Assembly: GCA_021324615.1 (NCBI GenBank)
Contig: JAJPIT010000063.1
Coordinates: forward strand, 1 to 64,000
DNA: 64,000 nucleotides
Reading direction: 5' to 3'
Source: Terriglobia bacterium
GTDB taxonomy: Bacteria; Acidobacteriota; Terriglobia; Bryobacterales; Bryobacteraceae
Below are positions 9,727 through 18,341 of the stretch, in pieces. A program made the position numbers and the translations under genes. Under the pieces are notes generated by a model. It was not told the DNA's origin, did not search any database, and saw only the letters and a list, made by a program, of their open reading frames with translations. Each line of letters begins with the position of its first letter. Position 1 is the stretch's first letter.

Positions 9727-10425
9727 TCACAATACCGGCGGGATCACGCCCAGCATCACCGCCACCGGTATCGAGATAAATCCGAAAAAAATGAACAGCG
9801 CGATCAGCCAGGCGGCGCGATGAATCCGCGGCGTGTGGCGCGGATGATAGAAGCCCAGCGTCTGGAAAAGGCTCCACAGCCCGTGCCGCAGATGCAGGCA
9901 CAGCAGCGCCATGGCGAAAATGTAGAACAGCGAGACGGCCGGCACGCGGAAGCCGCTGATCACGTTGCCGTAGGGGTCCAGGCGGTTGTACGGCGTGCCG
10001 CCCACGCCAAAGGTGAACTGCATCAGGTGATAAGCCACAAACGCCGCGACGATCGGCCCGCTCCAGTACATGGTGCGCGAGGCGTACGCGGATCCCGCCG
10101 GCTTCCATCGCCGGTAGCCGGCCGGCCGCGCTTCCGATTTCACCACCGCCAGCTCGATCGAACTCCAGATGTGCAGCAGCACGCTGATCAAAAGAAGGAC
10201 GCGCACCGGCCAAACCAGTTCGGGAAGATGGCGCAGCGCGCGGGCGTAGCCGTTGAACTGATCCGGACCCAGGAAGATTTGCAGATTTCCGATCAGGTGG
10301 GCGAGCACAAACAGCGCCAGAATCGCGCCGGTGGCGGCCATCACGGCTTTTTTCCCTAACGTGGTTTCCCAGAAGCGAAGAAGGCGCGGCTTCGGGATGC
10401 CCTCCTGGGCGGCGGTGGCGCTCAT
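9727..10425 (-). CDS. sdhC: Succinate dehydrogenase cytochrome b558 subunit
   Basis: The 232-residue protein has five predicted membrane helices, as expected for the single fused anchor of B-type succinate:quinone oxidoreductases. His residues for the two b haems lie in the helices ([52 protein letters not shown]). It reduces menaquinone with electrons from SdhB. It starts 62 bases after the monohaem cytochrome gene and is followed by sdhA. Confidence 0.93.
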   Translation of the reverse strand: MSATAAQEGIPKPRLLRFWETTLGKKAVMAATGAILALFVLAHLIGNLQIFLGPDQFNGYARALRHLPELVWPVRVLLLISVLLHIWSSIELAVVKSEARPAGYRRWKPAGSAYASRTMYWSGPIVAAFVAYHLMQFTFGVGGTPYNRLDPYGNVISGFRVPAVSLFYIFAMALLCLHLRHGLWSLFQTLGFYHPRHTPRIHRAAWLIALFIFFGFISIPVAVMLGVIPPVL

Positions 10426-10487
10426 TCTGCAAGCTTTCTCTCATTATGATACCAGCCGCCGCGGCCATACCCGGCACGCGCACCGGA

Positions 10488-11774
10488 TCAGTCCGCCCGC
10501 CAATACGGCGGCAGATGGGGTTTGGTGTCGCGGACGATTTCCATAATGGCGCGGCGGTCTTCGGCGGAGAGGCGGTCGAACGGCTTGTTTTGATCCTTGC
10601 CGCTGAGAATTTCGTACAGCCGCTGGTAAACCCGCTCGCGCACGATCCCCGGCAGGGCGTCGAAGGCGCCGCTATAGATCATGTAGGAGAGCGGATATTT
10701 GAACAGGCGCTTCCGCAGATCGAAGTCGCGCAGAGACCGGCCCCGGCGGTCCCGCGGGCCGCGCGCGGCGAACGTCCGCGCAAAGGAGGAAACACCGGCG
10801 ACCGGCCCGGAAAGCGGCGCTTCGTCGGCGAATAGCATGTACGCCAGCATCTGTTCGATCTCCTCATCGATTTCCCGCCGCGCATCGTCATCCAACTTCC
10901 CGCCGTGCGAGTGGTCGTGCAGCGCGATCCGCGCGTCCCAGCCGATTCTCGTCATCAGATTGGTCATGCGGACCTGATGCTCCAGCGTCATCAACGCCAC
11001 CACGTCGCTGGTCGGCGCCAAATAGCGTGAGGTGTCGAAAAACTTCGCCAGATCCGTGATGTTTTGCGTACCCTCCCTCGGCCCGCCGGGGTGGACGGGA
11101 TCGACCAAATTGGTATTGTTCCCCAGATGCGCCTGCGATCCGGTCGTCCCCGTGACGTACCACCCGCCCCAGCGATCCGCCAGACTCACGCGGTCGTCGG
11201 TCACGTACGAGCTGCCGTGGCCTTCCGAGCCTTCGCTTCGCGGCCGGATGGAGCTGACCATCAGGCCCGGCACGCCCAGCGTCGGCGGACCCTGATGACA
11301 CCGCAGGCAGCTATCGTCCCGGCCGAATCGCGGATGTTCCGCCGCCTCCGGGTCGAGCGTGTAGAAAACAACGCCCTGCTCCGGATCGACCCCGCTCAGC
11401 TCCAGCATTCCCCCCTGCACAAAGCCAACCGCGGCGTCGTCGCTGAAGTAAATCGCACGCGGCGTCGCGGGGCCGATGCGCTCGCTCTGGATGCTCGTCT
11501 TGGAAAACACCAGCACCTGGGAATCGGCGCGGATGCCCAGCTCTTTGAGAATCGAAGGCAGATAGCCCCAGCCGTTCGGCGCGCGTTGCAGCTTCACCTG
11601 GCCTTTATCCAGCCTCTGCTGGAGCAGAGCCACCGGATCGCGCGCAGGCCGCACGTCATATTGAATCGCGGGATGGCCGGGCGGGACATAGAAAATCTCC
11701 TCCAGCCGCCCTCCGAGCAGCGCCGCGCCGGCGGCGCACCAGGCGATCAGCAGCGTCCGGCCCACCTCCTTCAC
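10488..11774 (-). CDS. Exported monohaem cytochrome c-like protein
   Basis: The 428-residue protein begins with a hydrophobic N-terminal segment (about residues 5-22). It has one haem-c attachment motif, CLRCH (C156, C159, H160), within GRDDSCLRCHQGPPTL. The rest is not a known cytochrome fold that I can name; it contains long conserved-looking stretches such as GWYVTGTTGSQAHLGNNTN. Related proteins are common in acidobacteria and planctomycetes, where they are usually listed as hypothetical cytochromes. It lies eight bases after the FHA/transglycosylase gene and just before sdhCAB, which suggests co-transcription but not necessarily a shared function. Confidence 0.7.
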   Translation of the reverse strand: MKEVGRTLLIAWCAAGAALLGGRLEEIFYVPPGHPAIQYDVRPARDPVALLQQRLDKGQVKLQRAPNGWGYLPSILKELGIRADSQVLVFSKTSIQSERIGPATPRAIYFSDDAAVGFVQGGMLELSGVDPEQGVVFYTLDPEAAEHPRFGRDDSCLRCHQGPPTLGVPGLMVSSIRPRSEGSEGHGSSYVTDDRVSLADRWGGWYVTGTTGSQAHLGNNTNLVDPVHPGGPREGTQNITDLAKFFDTSRYLAPTSDVVALMTLEHQVRMTNLMTRIGWDARIALHDHSHGGKLDDDARREIDEEIEQMLAYMLFADEAPLSGPVAGVSSFARTFAARGPRDRRGRSLRDFDLRKRLFKYPLSYMIYSGAFDALPGIVRERVYQRLYEILSGKDQNKPFDRLSAEDRRAIMEIVRDTKPHLPPYWRAD

Positions 11775-11782
11775 TATACTGC

Positions 11783-13177
11783 TTAGAATCCGAACGCCGC
11801 GGGATTGCGGGCGATGATCATGGCCGCGATCACCTTCGGAACGTAGTCGCGGGTTTCCGCCGGCAAGGCCCGGGTGCGGTAAAGATACCAGAAGTCGCGC
11901 TGGCGGATCGGATCGCTCACCCGCCGGATCGCCTGTTTCACCTTGGCCGGACCAAGATCGTAGGCCGCCAGCGCCAGCATCACCGAGCTGCCCGCGCCAA
12001 AGTCGAGAATCAGTTCGCGGATGTACTTGGCGGCGGCCAGCGTCGATTTCCTTACATCGCGGCGTTCGTCGGTCCGCCCATCAATTCTCAACCCGAAGTG
12101 CTTCGCCGTGGCGGCCGTGAACTGCCACCAGCCCACCGCGCCGGAATCGCTGGCTTCCCCGGCGCGCATTCCGCTTTCGGCTACCGCCATGTAGGCCAGA
12201 TCGGCGGGAAGGTTCTCCTGCTCGAACACGCGCCGCATGGTTTCTATGTTGGGCCGCGCATCGCCCAGGGCGCGCTCCGTCGTCGCCCGGTCCGGCCCCG
12301 TATACCGGGCGATGAAGCGGTTCACCGCGTCCAGAAACTCCGGCGGGATGCTGTAAGTCTCCGCGCCAAACTCCGCCATCAGCGAGCGAATGCCGCCCGC
12401 CACCGGGTCCTCGCGCCGCCCCGGCCCCAGCCGGTACAGCATGGTCTTTTCCAGGGCCTTCTCCTCGCCTTGAAACGCGTCCAGACGGGCCAGGAGCCGT
12501 TGCGTCTCCGCCGGATCCTGATTGGACTCCAGCCGCAGTTCGATCTTCCGCATCTGAGCGTCCAGCGCCTGTTTTTCGGACCCAAGCTTGCGGATCTCCA
12601 GCGCCCCGTAAACGCTCACGCCGGCCAGCACACCCGCCAGAATCGCGATCGCGAGCTTGAACTTCCGGCTGGAGCGATGCAGAGCCTCGCCGAGCATGAC
12701 CCGCATAATCATTCCCGTCTGATCGAAGGCTCCGCTGCGCCGGGCCCGGCGCGCGCGGGCCACCGCCCGCGACAACAGCTTCTCCTCCTCTTTCGAAATC
12801 GGCGGCACGCTGTTGTGCCCCGCTAACGGAGGAAGATCCGGCGCGGCCAGGGTTTGATTGGCGTCCGGCAGCGCGTCCTCGATCACGAATTGCAGCTCCG
12901 GCCCGAAGCTGCCCAACTGGAACACGGCGCGCGGCGCTAAAACCGTTTCCGTCACCCGTTGCCCGGCCACATACGTCCCGTTGGTGCTGTTGAGATCGCA
13001 AAGCCGGTAAACGCCGTCCACCCGCCGGATCTCCACATGGTGCGAAGAGACGCGCGGATCGTCCAGGACAATATCGTTATCCGGGCTTCGCCCCAGGCGC
13101 GTAAGCTCACCGCGGATCGCATACCGGGTGGCCGCTTCTTCCGATTTTTGAACCAGCCAGGCGGTTTTCTCAGCCAT
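11783..13177 (-). CDS. FHA-domain, membrane-anchored lytic transglycosylase
   Basis: This 464-residue protein joins domains rarely found together. Residues 1-105 are a forkhead-associated domain (LGRSPDNDIVLDD, SSHHVEI, NSTNGTYVAG) that would bind phosphothreonine in the cytoplasm. Residues 174-193 form one membrane helix. About 195-245 is coiled coil. Residues 275-464 are a Slt/MltD-type transglycosylase domain with the catalytic Glu in AVAESGM (E334) followed by SGAVGWWQFTAATAKHFGL and LAAYDLGP. The predicted topology puts the FHA domain inside and the murein-cleaving domain in the periplasm. It could therefore link Ser/Thr kinase signalling to cell-wall remodelling. No kinase gene is in the window. 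Confidence 0.88.
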   Translation of the reverse strand: MAEKTAWLVQKSEEAATRYAIRGELTRLGRSPDNDIVLDDPRVSSHHVEIRRVDGVYRLCDLNSTNGTYVAGQRVTETVLAPRAVFQLGSFGPELQFVIEDALPDANQTLAAPDLPPLAGHNSVPPISKEEEKLLSRAVARARRARRSGAFDQTGMIMRVMLGEALHRSSRKFKLAIAILAGVLAGVSVYGALEIRKLGSEKQALDAQMRKIELRLESNQDPAETQRLLARLDAFQGEEKALEKTMLYRLGPGRREDPVAGGIRSLMAEFGAETYSIPPEFLDAVNRFIARYTGPDRATTERALGDARPNIETMRRVFEQENLPADLAYMAVAESGMRAGEASDSGAVGWWQFTAATAKHFGLRIDGRTDERRDVRKSTLAAAKYIRELILDFGAGSSVMLALAAYDLGPAKVKQAIRRVSDPIRQRDFWYLYRTRALPAETRDYVPKVIAAMIIARNPAAFGF

Positions 13178-13418
13178 ACCTCAATGGACGGAGCGGGCCA
13201 GCCGCGCGCCCGCAAATATATCAAAGAAACCTACCCGGTCGGTCAAGGCGCGGCTCGCGCCGCCGCGGATTCGCCGACCGGCTCGTTCCCCTGGAGCAGT
13301 GTCCTGATAGGTGCGTTGCGGTGATCCGCTCGCAAGACGGGCGATTTTCTCACAACGCAGATACGAGGACAGTACCTTCCCCTGTAACGTTTTCTCGCGG
13401 TGCTAAACTCGAAGAATT

Positions 13419-14240
13419 ATGCGGAAAATCAGCGATCCCGCGCAACTGGCCGCCATCGCCAGGCAGATGCGCCGCGAAGTGATCCAGATGATCACCGAGG
13501 CGAAATCCGGCCACCCCGGCGGATCGCTGTCGGCGGCCGAAATCGTCGTCACCCTGTTTTTCGACGTGCTGCGGCACGATCCGGCCAATCCGAAATGGAG
13601 CGATCGCGACCGCTTCATTCTCTCCAAGGGCCACTGCTGCCCCGTCCTCTACGCCGTCATGGCCGAGTGCGGCTACTGCCCCAAGGACCGGCTCAACACG
13701 CTGCGCAAGCTCGGATCGGTTTACCAGGGCCACCCCGACGTGCGCTTTTTGCCGGCGCTCGAAGCCTCCACCGGATCGCTGGGCCAGGGCTTATCCCTGG
13801 CCATCGGCATGGCGCTTGCCGCGCGGCTCGATCACAGCCCCGCCCGCGCTTACGTGGTGCTCGGCGACGGCGAGATTCAGGAGGGCCAGATCTGGGAGGC
13901 GGCCATGTTCGGGGCCAAATACGGCCTGGATAACGTCTGCGCCATCGTCGATAACAACCGCATCCAACTGGACGGCTTCGTCAAGGACATCATGCCCCTC
14001 GATCCGCTGCCCGAGAAGTGGCGCAGCTTCGGCTGGCACGCGATCGAAGTCGACGGCCATGACGTCGCCGCCCTCCAGCACGCCTTCGCCGAAGCCGCCG
14101 CGGTCAAAGGAAAGCCCTCAGTGCTCATCGCCCACACGATCAAGGGCAAGGGCGTCTCTTTTATGGAAAATAATCCCAAATTTCACGGCGCCGCGCCCAC
14201 CCCCGAGGAATGCGCCCGCGCGCTGGAGGAGCTGCGATAA
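13419..14240 (+). CDS. tktA: Transketolase, N-terminal subunit
   Basis: The 273-residue protein is the thiamine-diphosphate-binding half of a split transketolase. It has ITEAKSGHPGGSLSAAEIVV at the N-terminus, SKGHCCPVLYAVMAECGY, and the cofactor motif VLGDGEIQEGQIWEAAMFG followed by DNNRIQLDG. Together with the next gene it interconverts pentose-phosphate sugars. Split transketolases are typical of archaea, Thermotoga and many deep-branching bacteria. The stop codon overlaps the next start by one base (TAATG). Confidence 0.93.
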   Translation: MRKISDPAQLAAIARQMRREVIQMITEAKSGHPGGSLSAAEIVVTLFFDVLRHDPANPKWSDRDRFILSKGHCCPVLYAVMAECGYCPKDRLNTLRKLGSVYQGHPDVRFLPALEASTGSLGQGLSLAIGMALAARLDHSPARAYVVLGDGEIQEGQIWEAAMFGAKYGLDNVCAIVDNNRIQLDGFVKDIMPLDPLPEKWRSFGWHAIEVDGHDVAALQHAFAEAAAVKGKPSVLIAHTIKGKGVSFMENNPKFHGAAPTPEECARALEELR

Positions 14241-15214
14241 TGGCCACCCAGCAGATTCGCACCAAATTCGAAGTGAAGCTAGGCGCGGCGACGCGCGAGG
14301 CCTTCGGCAAGGCGCTGGCCGAACTCGGCGCGGCCAACCCGAATGTGGTGGTGCTGGACGCCGATCTTTCCAAATCCACCTATACGGCCGAGTTCGGAAA
14401 AAAATTCCCCGCGCGCTTCTTTGAATGCGGCATCGCCGAGGCCAACATGATCGCCATCGCCGCGGGCCTGGCATCCTCCGGAAAAATTCCGTTCGCGTCG
14501 AGTTTTTCCGCGTTCCTCCTCAATAAAGGATTCGAGCAGTTGCGGGTCACCGCCGCCTTCCCGCGCGTCAATTTGAAGATTGTCGGCACCCATAGCGGGA
14601 TCTCCATCGGCGAAGACGGCCCGTCGCAGATGAGCATCGAGGACATCAGCCTGGCCTGCTCGCTGGCCGGGTTCACGGTGATCTGCCCGGCCGATGAAGT
14701 GGCCATGGCCGCGCTGGTGAAGGCCGCGGCTGAGTACGACGGCCCGGTGTTCATCCGCGCCGGCCGCGCCAAGGCGCCCCTCGTCTACCCCGCCGGCCAT
14801 GAATTCGCCATCGGCCGCGCGATTCAGATCGCCGAAGGCGCCGACGTGACGCTGATCGCCACCGGATTGCTGGTCGCCGAATCGCTGCTCGCCGCGGACC
14901 TCCTCGCCGCCGAGGGAGTTTCGGCGCGCGTCCTCGATGTCCACACCATCAAGCCGATCGACCGGGAGACCATCGCCCGCGCGGCGGCGGAAACCGGCGC
15001 CATCGTGGTCGCCGAAGAACATCTGGTGGATTGCGGGCTCGGCGTGCGCGTCGCGCAGGTGGTTTCGCAAACCCATCCGGCCGCCATGGAGTTTGTCGGC
15101 ATCGGGAACACCTACGCCGAATCCGGCGCCCCCGATGAACTGCTCGATAAGTACGGCCTCCGCGCCGGCAATGTCGCCGAAGCGGCGCGCCGCGCCCTGA
15201 AGCGGAAGAAGTGA
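14240..15214 (+). CDS. tktB: Transketolase, C-terminal subunit
   Basis: The 324-residue protein holds the pyrimidine-binding and C-terminal domains of transketolase. It has VVVLDADLSKSTYT, the GIAEANMIAIAAGLA segment with the catalytic Glu, then THSGISIGEDGPSQMSIEDI and LDVHTIKPID. It completes the enzyme begun by the gene upstream. The ATG at 14240 overlaps the preceding TAA by one base, pointing to translational coupling. An earlier in-frame start at 14210 is open but would lie inside the N-subunit gene. Confidence 0.93.
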   Translation: MATQQIRTKFEVKLGAATREAFGKALAELGAANPNVVVLDADLSKSTYTAEFGKKFPARFFECGIAEANMIAIAAGLASSGKIPFASSFSAFLLNKGFEQLRVTAAFPRVNLKIVGTHSGISIGEDGPSQMSIEDISLACSLAGFTVICPADEVAMAALVKAAAEYDGPVFIRAGRAKAPLVYPAGHEFAIGRAIQIAEGADVTLIATGLLVAESLLAADLLAAEGVSARVLDVHTIKPIDRETIARAAAETGAIVVAEEHLVDCGLGVRVAQVVSQTHPAAMEFVGIGNTYAESGAPDELLDKYGLRAGNVAEAARRALKRKK

Positions 15215-15417
15215 TGGATCCGAGAATCGAGCGCGCCGGAAAAATTCTGCACGACGAGATCGGCCCTCTGCTTTCCGCCGCCGGCCTGCGGCTGCAACTC
15301 ATCAAAATGGATTTTCCCCAAACCGAGGACCGCGTCCGCGAGGTGACCGAGGCGCTCGACCAGGCCATCGACCGTGTCCGCGCCCTTAGCCAGGAATTGC
15401 GGCCATTCCCCGGATGA
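15214..15417 (+). CDS. Stand-alone histidine-kinase dimerisation (HisKA_3) stub
   Basis: The 67-residue protein has the phosphoacceptor helix of NarL-class sensor kinases: KILHDEIGPLLSAAGLRLQL with His13 followed by Asp-Glu. A second helix follows and ends at RVRALSQELRPFPG. In complete kinases the Gln-Glu-Leu-Arg-Pro turn leads into the ATP-binding domain, but here the gene stops. No ATPase domain follows in any frame before tRNA-Lys. The ATG overlaps the transketolase stop by one base (TGATG), so it is coupled to the transketolase operon. It may be a decayed kinase or a small phosphotransfer/dimerisation protein. Confidence 0.7.
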   Translation: MDPRIERAGKILHDEIGPLLSAAGLRLQLIKMDFPQTEDRVREVTEALDQAIDRVRALSQELRPFPG

Positions 15418-15482
15418 ACAACGGCAGCAATGCGCCAGCGGCGGTCCCCGGCCTGCGCGGAGGCCTGCGCATCCGCAAGGGA

Positions 15483-15558
<76 letters not shown>

Positions 15559-15575
15559 GGGTCGGCTTTTTCACG

Positions 15576-15581
15576 ATTGTA
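15576..15581 (-). promoter_or_regulatory. Candidate -10 element of tRNA-Lys
   Basis: On the minus strand the sequence is TACAAT, separated by 17 bases from the 5' end of tRNA-Lys. No convincing -35 is present at the usual distance. It is a plausible promoter element given the same hexamer before other genes in the window. Confidence 0.4.
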
Positions 15582-15678
15582 GCACGAACTCCGCGCCCGA
15601 TCCGGCCCCCGCTTCGCGGCGGAAAATCACCCCGCCGCGGTATCATGTACTTATCGCGACTTGTCCACAGGAGGATGA

Positions 15679-17097
15679 ATGAGCACGACCGTTGCGGCCG
15701 ACTTCAAAGTGGCCGACATGACCCTGGCCGATTGGGGCCGTAAGGAAATTCGGGTGGCCGAGCATGAAATGCCCGGCCTGATGGCGATCCGCCGCAAGTA
15801 CGCCCCGCAGAAACCGCTGCGCGGCGTGCGCGTCAGCGGATCGCTGCATATGACCATTCAGACCGCCGTGCTCATCGAGACCTTGGTCGATCTCGGCGCC
15901 GAGGTTCGCTGGGCCAGTTGCAATATCTTTTCCACCCAGGACCACGCGGCCGCGGCCATCGCCGCCGCCGGCGTCCCGGTCTTCGCCTGGAAAGGCGAAA
16001 CCCTGGAGGAATACTGGTGGTGCACCTACCAGGCGCTCAGCCACCCCAACGGAAAAGGGCCGCAGTTGATCGTCGATGACGGCGGGGACGCAACCCTCCT
16101 GATCCATAAGGGATACGAGTTCGAGGAGGGCTCGGATTGGGTCCATTCCCCCGCCCAGAGCCAGGAAGAGAAGGTCATCAAGGATCTGTTGAAGGACGTC
16201 CACCGCGAAAATCCGCGGCGCTGGCATGACATCGCCAGGGAATGGCGCGGCGTTTCCGAAGAAACCACCACCGGCGTGCACCGCCTCTATAAAATGCACC
16301 AGCAGGGCAAGCTGCTGGTTCCCGCCATCAACGTCAACGACTCGGTAACCAAGTCCAAATTCGATAATCTCTACGGCTGCCGCGAATCGTTGAGCGATGG
16401 CATCAAGCGCGCCACCGGCGTCATGATGGCCGGCAAGGTCGCCGTGGTGTGCGGATACGGCGACGTCGGCAAGGGATCCGCGCAGTCGCTGCGCGGCTTC
16501 GGCGCGCGCGTCATCGTCACCGAAATCGATCCCATCAACGCCCTGCAAGCGGCCATGGAGGGCTATCAGGTCTCCACCGTCGAGGATACGCTCGGCATGG
16601 CCGATCTCTATGTCACCTGCACCGGCAACTGCGACATCATCACCCTGGAGCACATGATGCGCATGAAGGACCAGGCCATCGTCTGCAACATCGGCCACTT
16701 CGACAACGAGATCCAGATGGACCGGCTGAACTCGGCTCCGGGCGTGAAAAAAACCAACATCAAGCCGCAGGTCGATCTGTACACTTTCCCCGACGGCCAC
16801 AGCATCTTCGTGCTCGCCGAGGGCCGCCTGGTCAACCTGGGTTGCGCCAACGGCCATCCCAGCTTCGTCATGAGCAACAGCTTCTCCAATCAGGTGCTGG
16901 CCCAGATCGATCTGTGGACGAATCGCGATGCCTACCGGCCCGGCGTCTACACGCTGCCCAAAAAACTCGATGAGGAGGTCGCGCGGCTGCACCTGGAGCG
17001 CATCGGCGCCAAGCTCACCCGCTTGAGTGAAAAGCAGGCCGAGTATCTGGGCGTGCCCGTCGACGGCCCGTATAAGCCGGATCACTACCGCTATTAG
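15679..17097 (+). CDS. ahcY: Adenosylhomocysteinase
   Basis: The 472-residue protein hydrolyses S-adenosylhomocysteine to adenosine and homocysteine, completing the methyl cycle. It shows [15 protein letters not shown] at the N-terminus, the substrate site [29 protein letters not shown], the NAD-binding [18 protein letters not shown], and the C-terminal PDHYRY tail. The ribosome-binding site AGGAGG lies four bases before the ATG. I saw no SAH riboswitch in the leader. The glycosyltransferase gene follows, overlapping its end if the GTG at 17027 is used. Confidence 0.97.
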   Translation: MSTTVAADFKVADMTLADWGRKEIRVAEHEMPGLMAIRRKYAPQKPLRGVRVSGSLHMTIQTAVLIETLVDLGAEVRWASCNIFSTQDHAAAAIAAAGVPVFAWKGETLEEYWWCTYQALSHPNGKGPQLIVDDGGDATLLIHKGYEFEEGSDWVHSPAQSQEEKVIKDLLKDVHRENPRRWHDIAREWRGVSEETTTGVHRLYKMHQQGKLLVPAINVNDSVTKSKFDNLYGCRESLSDGIKRATGVMMAGKVAVVCGYGDVGKGSAQSLRGFGARVIVTEIDPINALQAAMEGYQVSTVEDTLGMADLYVTCTGNCDIITLEHMMRMKDQAIVCNIGHFDNEIQMDRLNSAPGVKKTNIKPQVDLYTFPDGHSIFVLAEGRLVNLGCANGHPSFVMSNSFSNQVLAQIDLWTNRDAYRPGVYTLPKKLDEEVARLHLERIGAKLTRLSEKQAEYLGVPVDGPYKPDHYRY

Positions 17098-17827
17098 AAG
17101 GCTGCTCATCCGCCCCGGCGCGATCGGCGACGTCATCCTCTCGCTGCCCGAACTGGAGCGCGCCCGCGTCGGCTACACCGAAGTCTGGGTTCCGCGCGCA
17201 ACCGTTCCCCTGGTCCGCTTCGCCGACCGCGCGCGCGCCATCGCCGACACCGGAATCGACCGGCTCGGCGTGATCGACGGCGCGCGCGTCCCCGCGCTTG
17301 AGCAGTTCGACTCCATTTACTCCTGGTACGGAACGAAAAACGAAAATTTTCGCGAGGCAGTGCGCCACCTGCCGTTTACCTTCTTCCCGGCCTTTCCGGT
17401 GCAGACGCACTCGGCCCCGCGCATCGCCGTGCCGAGCGCCAAGGTCGAAAATTTCGCCGTCTTCCATCCCTTTTCCGGCAGCCCGCGCAAGAACTGGCCG
17501 CTCGAAAATTTTCGCGAGCTTGCCGCGGCCATCGGGATGCCGGTGAAGTGGTGCGCCGGACCGGAGGATGTTCTCGACGGCGCCGTCCGCATCGAGAATC
17601 TCTATGAGCTAGGCTGCTGGATCGCCTCCGCCCGCGTCTACGTCGGCAACGACTCCGGCATCACCCATCTCGCCGCCGCCGTCGGTTGTCCAGTGGTGGC
17701 GATTTTCCTCTCCACCGATCCCAAAATCTGGTCCCCCCGCGGCGAGCGCGTGGCCGTGCTGGAAAATCCCTCCGTCGCCAGGGCGGCCCAGGCGGTGCGC
17801 GGCACGGCGCGGGAAGCGGATCAGTGA
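17027..17827 (+). CDS. Glycosyltransferase family 9 (heptosyltransferase-like)
   Basis: The protein is a GT-B fold enzyme of the ADP-heptose:LPS heptosyltransferase family. It has the N-terminal [20 protein letters not shown], a central [20 protein letters not shown], and [20 protein letters not shown] near the C-terminus. It probably adds a sugar to a lipopolysaccharide core or similar glycan at the inner face of the membrane. The start is uncertain. GTG at 17027 gives 266 residues but overlaps ahcY by 71 bases, and family homology begins near residue 25. A rare start (ATT 17093 or CTG 17102) just after the ahcY stop is possible. Its end overlaps the convergent nuoI by seven bases. Confidence 0.83.
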   Translation: MKSRPSIWACPSTARISRITTAIRRLLIRPGAIGDVILSLPELERARVGYTEVWVPRATVPLVRFADRARAIADTGIDRLGVIDGARVPALEQFDSIYSWYGTKNENFREAVRHLPFTFFPAFPVQTHSAPRIAVPSAKVENFAVFHPFSGSPRKNWPLENFRELAAAIGMPVKWCAGPEDVLDGAVRIENLYELGCWIASARVYVGNDSGITHLAAAVGCPVVAIFLSTDPKIWSPRGERVAVLENPSVARAAQAVRGTAREADQ

Positions 17828-18327
17828 GTGTTGGTGTCTTCCGCCGTCGTGTCGGCCTTCAAGGGAAAATGCGCGCCGTGCGGGATCGGCACCAGCATCT
17901 GTTCCTTGCGGTAGATCAGCGTCGATGTGTTGTAGCTGGCGATTTCAAAACCGTGGCCGTGCGTGATGGCGTCGGTGGGGCAGGCTTCCACACAGAATCC
18001 GCAAAAAATGCAGCGGTTGTAATCGATGTTGTAAACCTTGGCGTAGCGCTCGCCGCCGCTGATGCGCAGCTCGCCCGTGTTTTCCGCCGCTTCAATATAA
18101 ATGCAGTCGGCCGGGCAGGCGGCGGCGCACAGAAAGCAGGCCACGCACTTCTCCAGGCCGTTCTCGTCGCGCTGCAACTGATGCACGCCCCGGTAGCGCT
18201 CCTGAAATTTCGGCGGAGCGTCGGGATAGTCCTCGGTGATGGTCGGATTGAGCATCTCCTTGAAGGTGATGCCCATCCCTTTCACGATCGCGGCCGTGCT
18301 GTCGACGACATCGGAGATCTTCGCCAT
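17821..18327 (-). CDS. nuoI: NADH-quinone oxidoreductase subunit I-like 2x[4Fe-4S] protein
   Basis: The 168-residue protein matches NuoI. It has an N-terminal membrane-associated helix (ITFKEMLNPTITEDYPDAPP), then RYRGVHQLQRDENGLEKC, and two CxxCxxCxxxCP motifs (C61/64/67/71 and C106/109/112/116). In complex I these clusters (N6a, N6b) carry electrons towards quinone. No other nuo gene is within the window, so this copy is detached from the operon. It could serve complex I encoded elsewhere or another ferredoxin-linked enzyme. It ends with a polar tail ([12 protein letters not shown]) longer than the core needs. Confidence 0.9.
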   Translation of the reverse strand: MAKISDVVDSTAAIVKGMGITFKEMLNPTITEDYPDAPPKFQERYRGVHQLQRDENGLEKCVACFLCAAACPADCIYIEAAENTGELRISGGERYAKVYNIDYNRCIFCGFCVEACPTDAITHGHGFEIASYNTSTLIYRKEQMLVPIPHGAHFPLKADTTAEDTNTH

Positions 18328-18341
18328 GTCTAAACTCCAGA

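Noticed and set aside
15418..15482. Frameshift that would restore the ATPase domain of the kinase stub
   Set aside because: None of the three frames gives the N, G1 or G2 boxes of a HATPase; only a faint GLRGGLRIRKG is seen.
15582..15678. Possible SAH riboswitch before ahcY
   Set aside because: The leader lacks the conserved core of that riboswitch; only a normal ribosome-binding site is seen.
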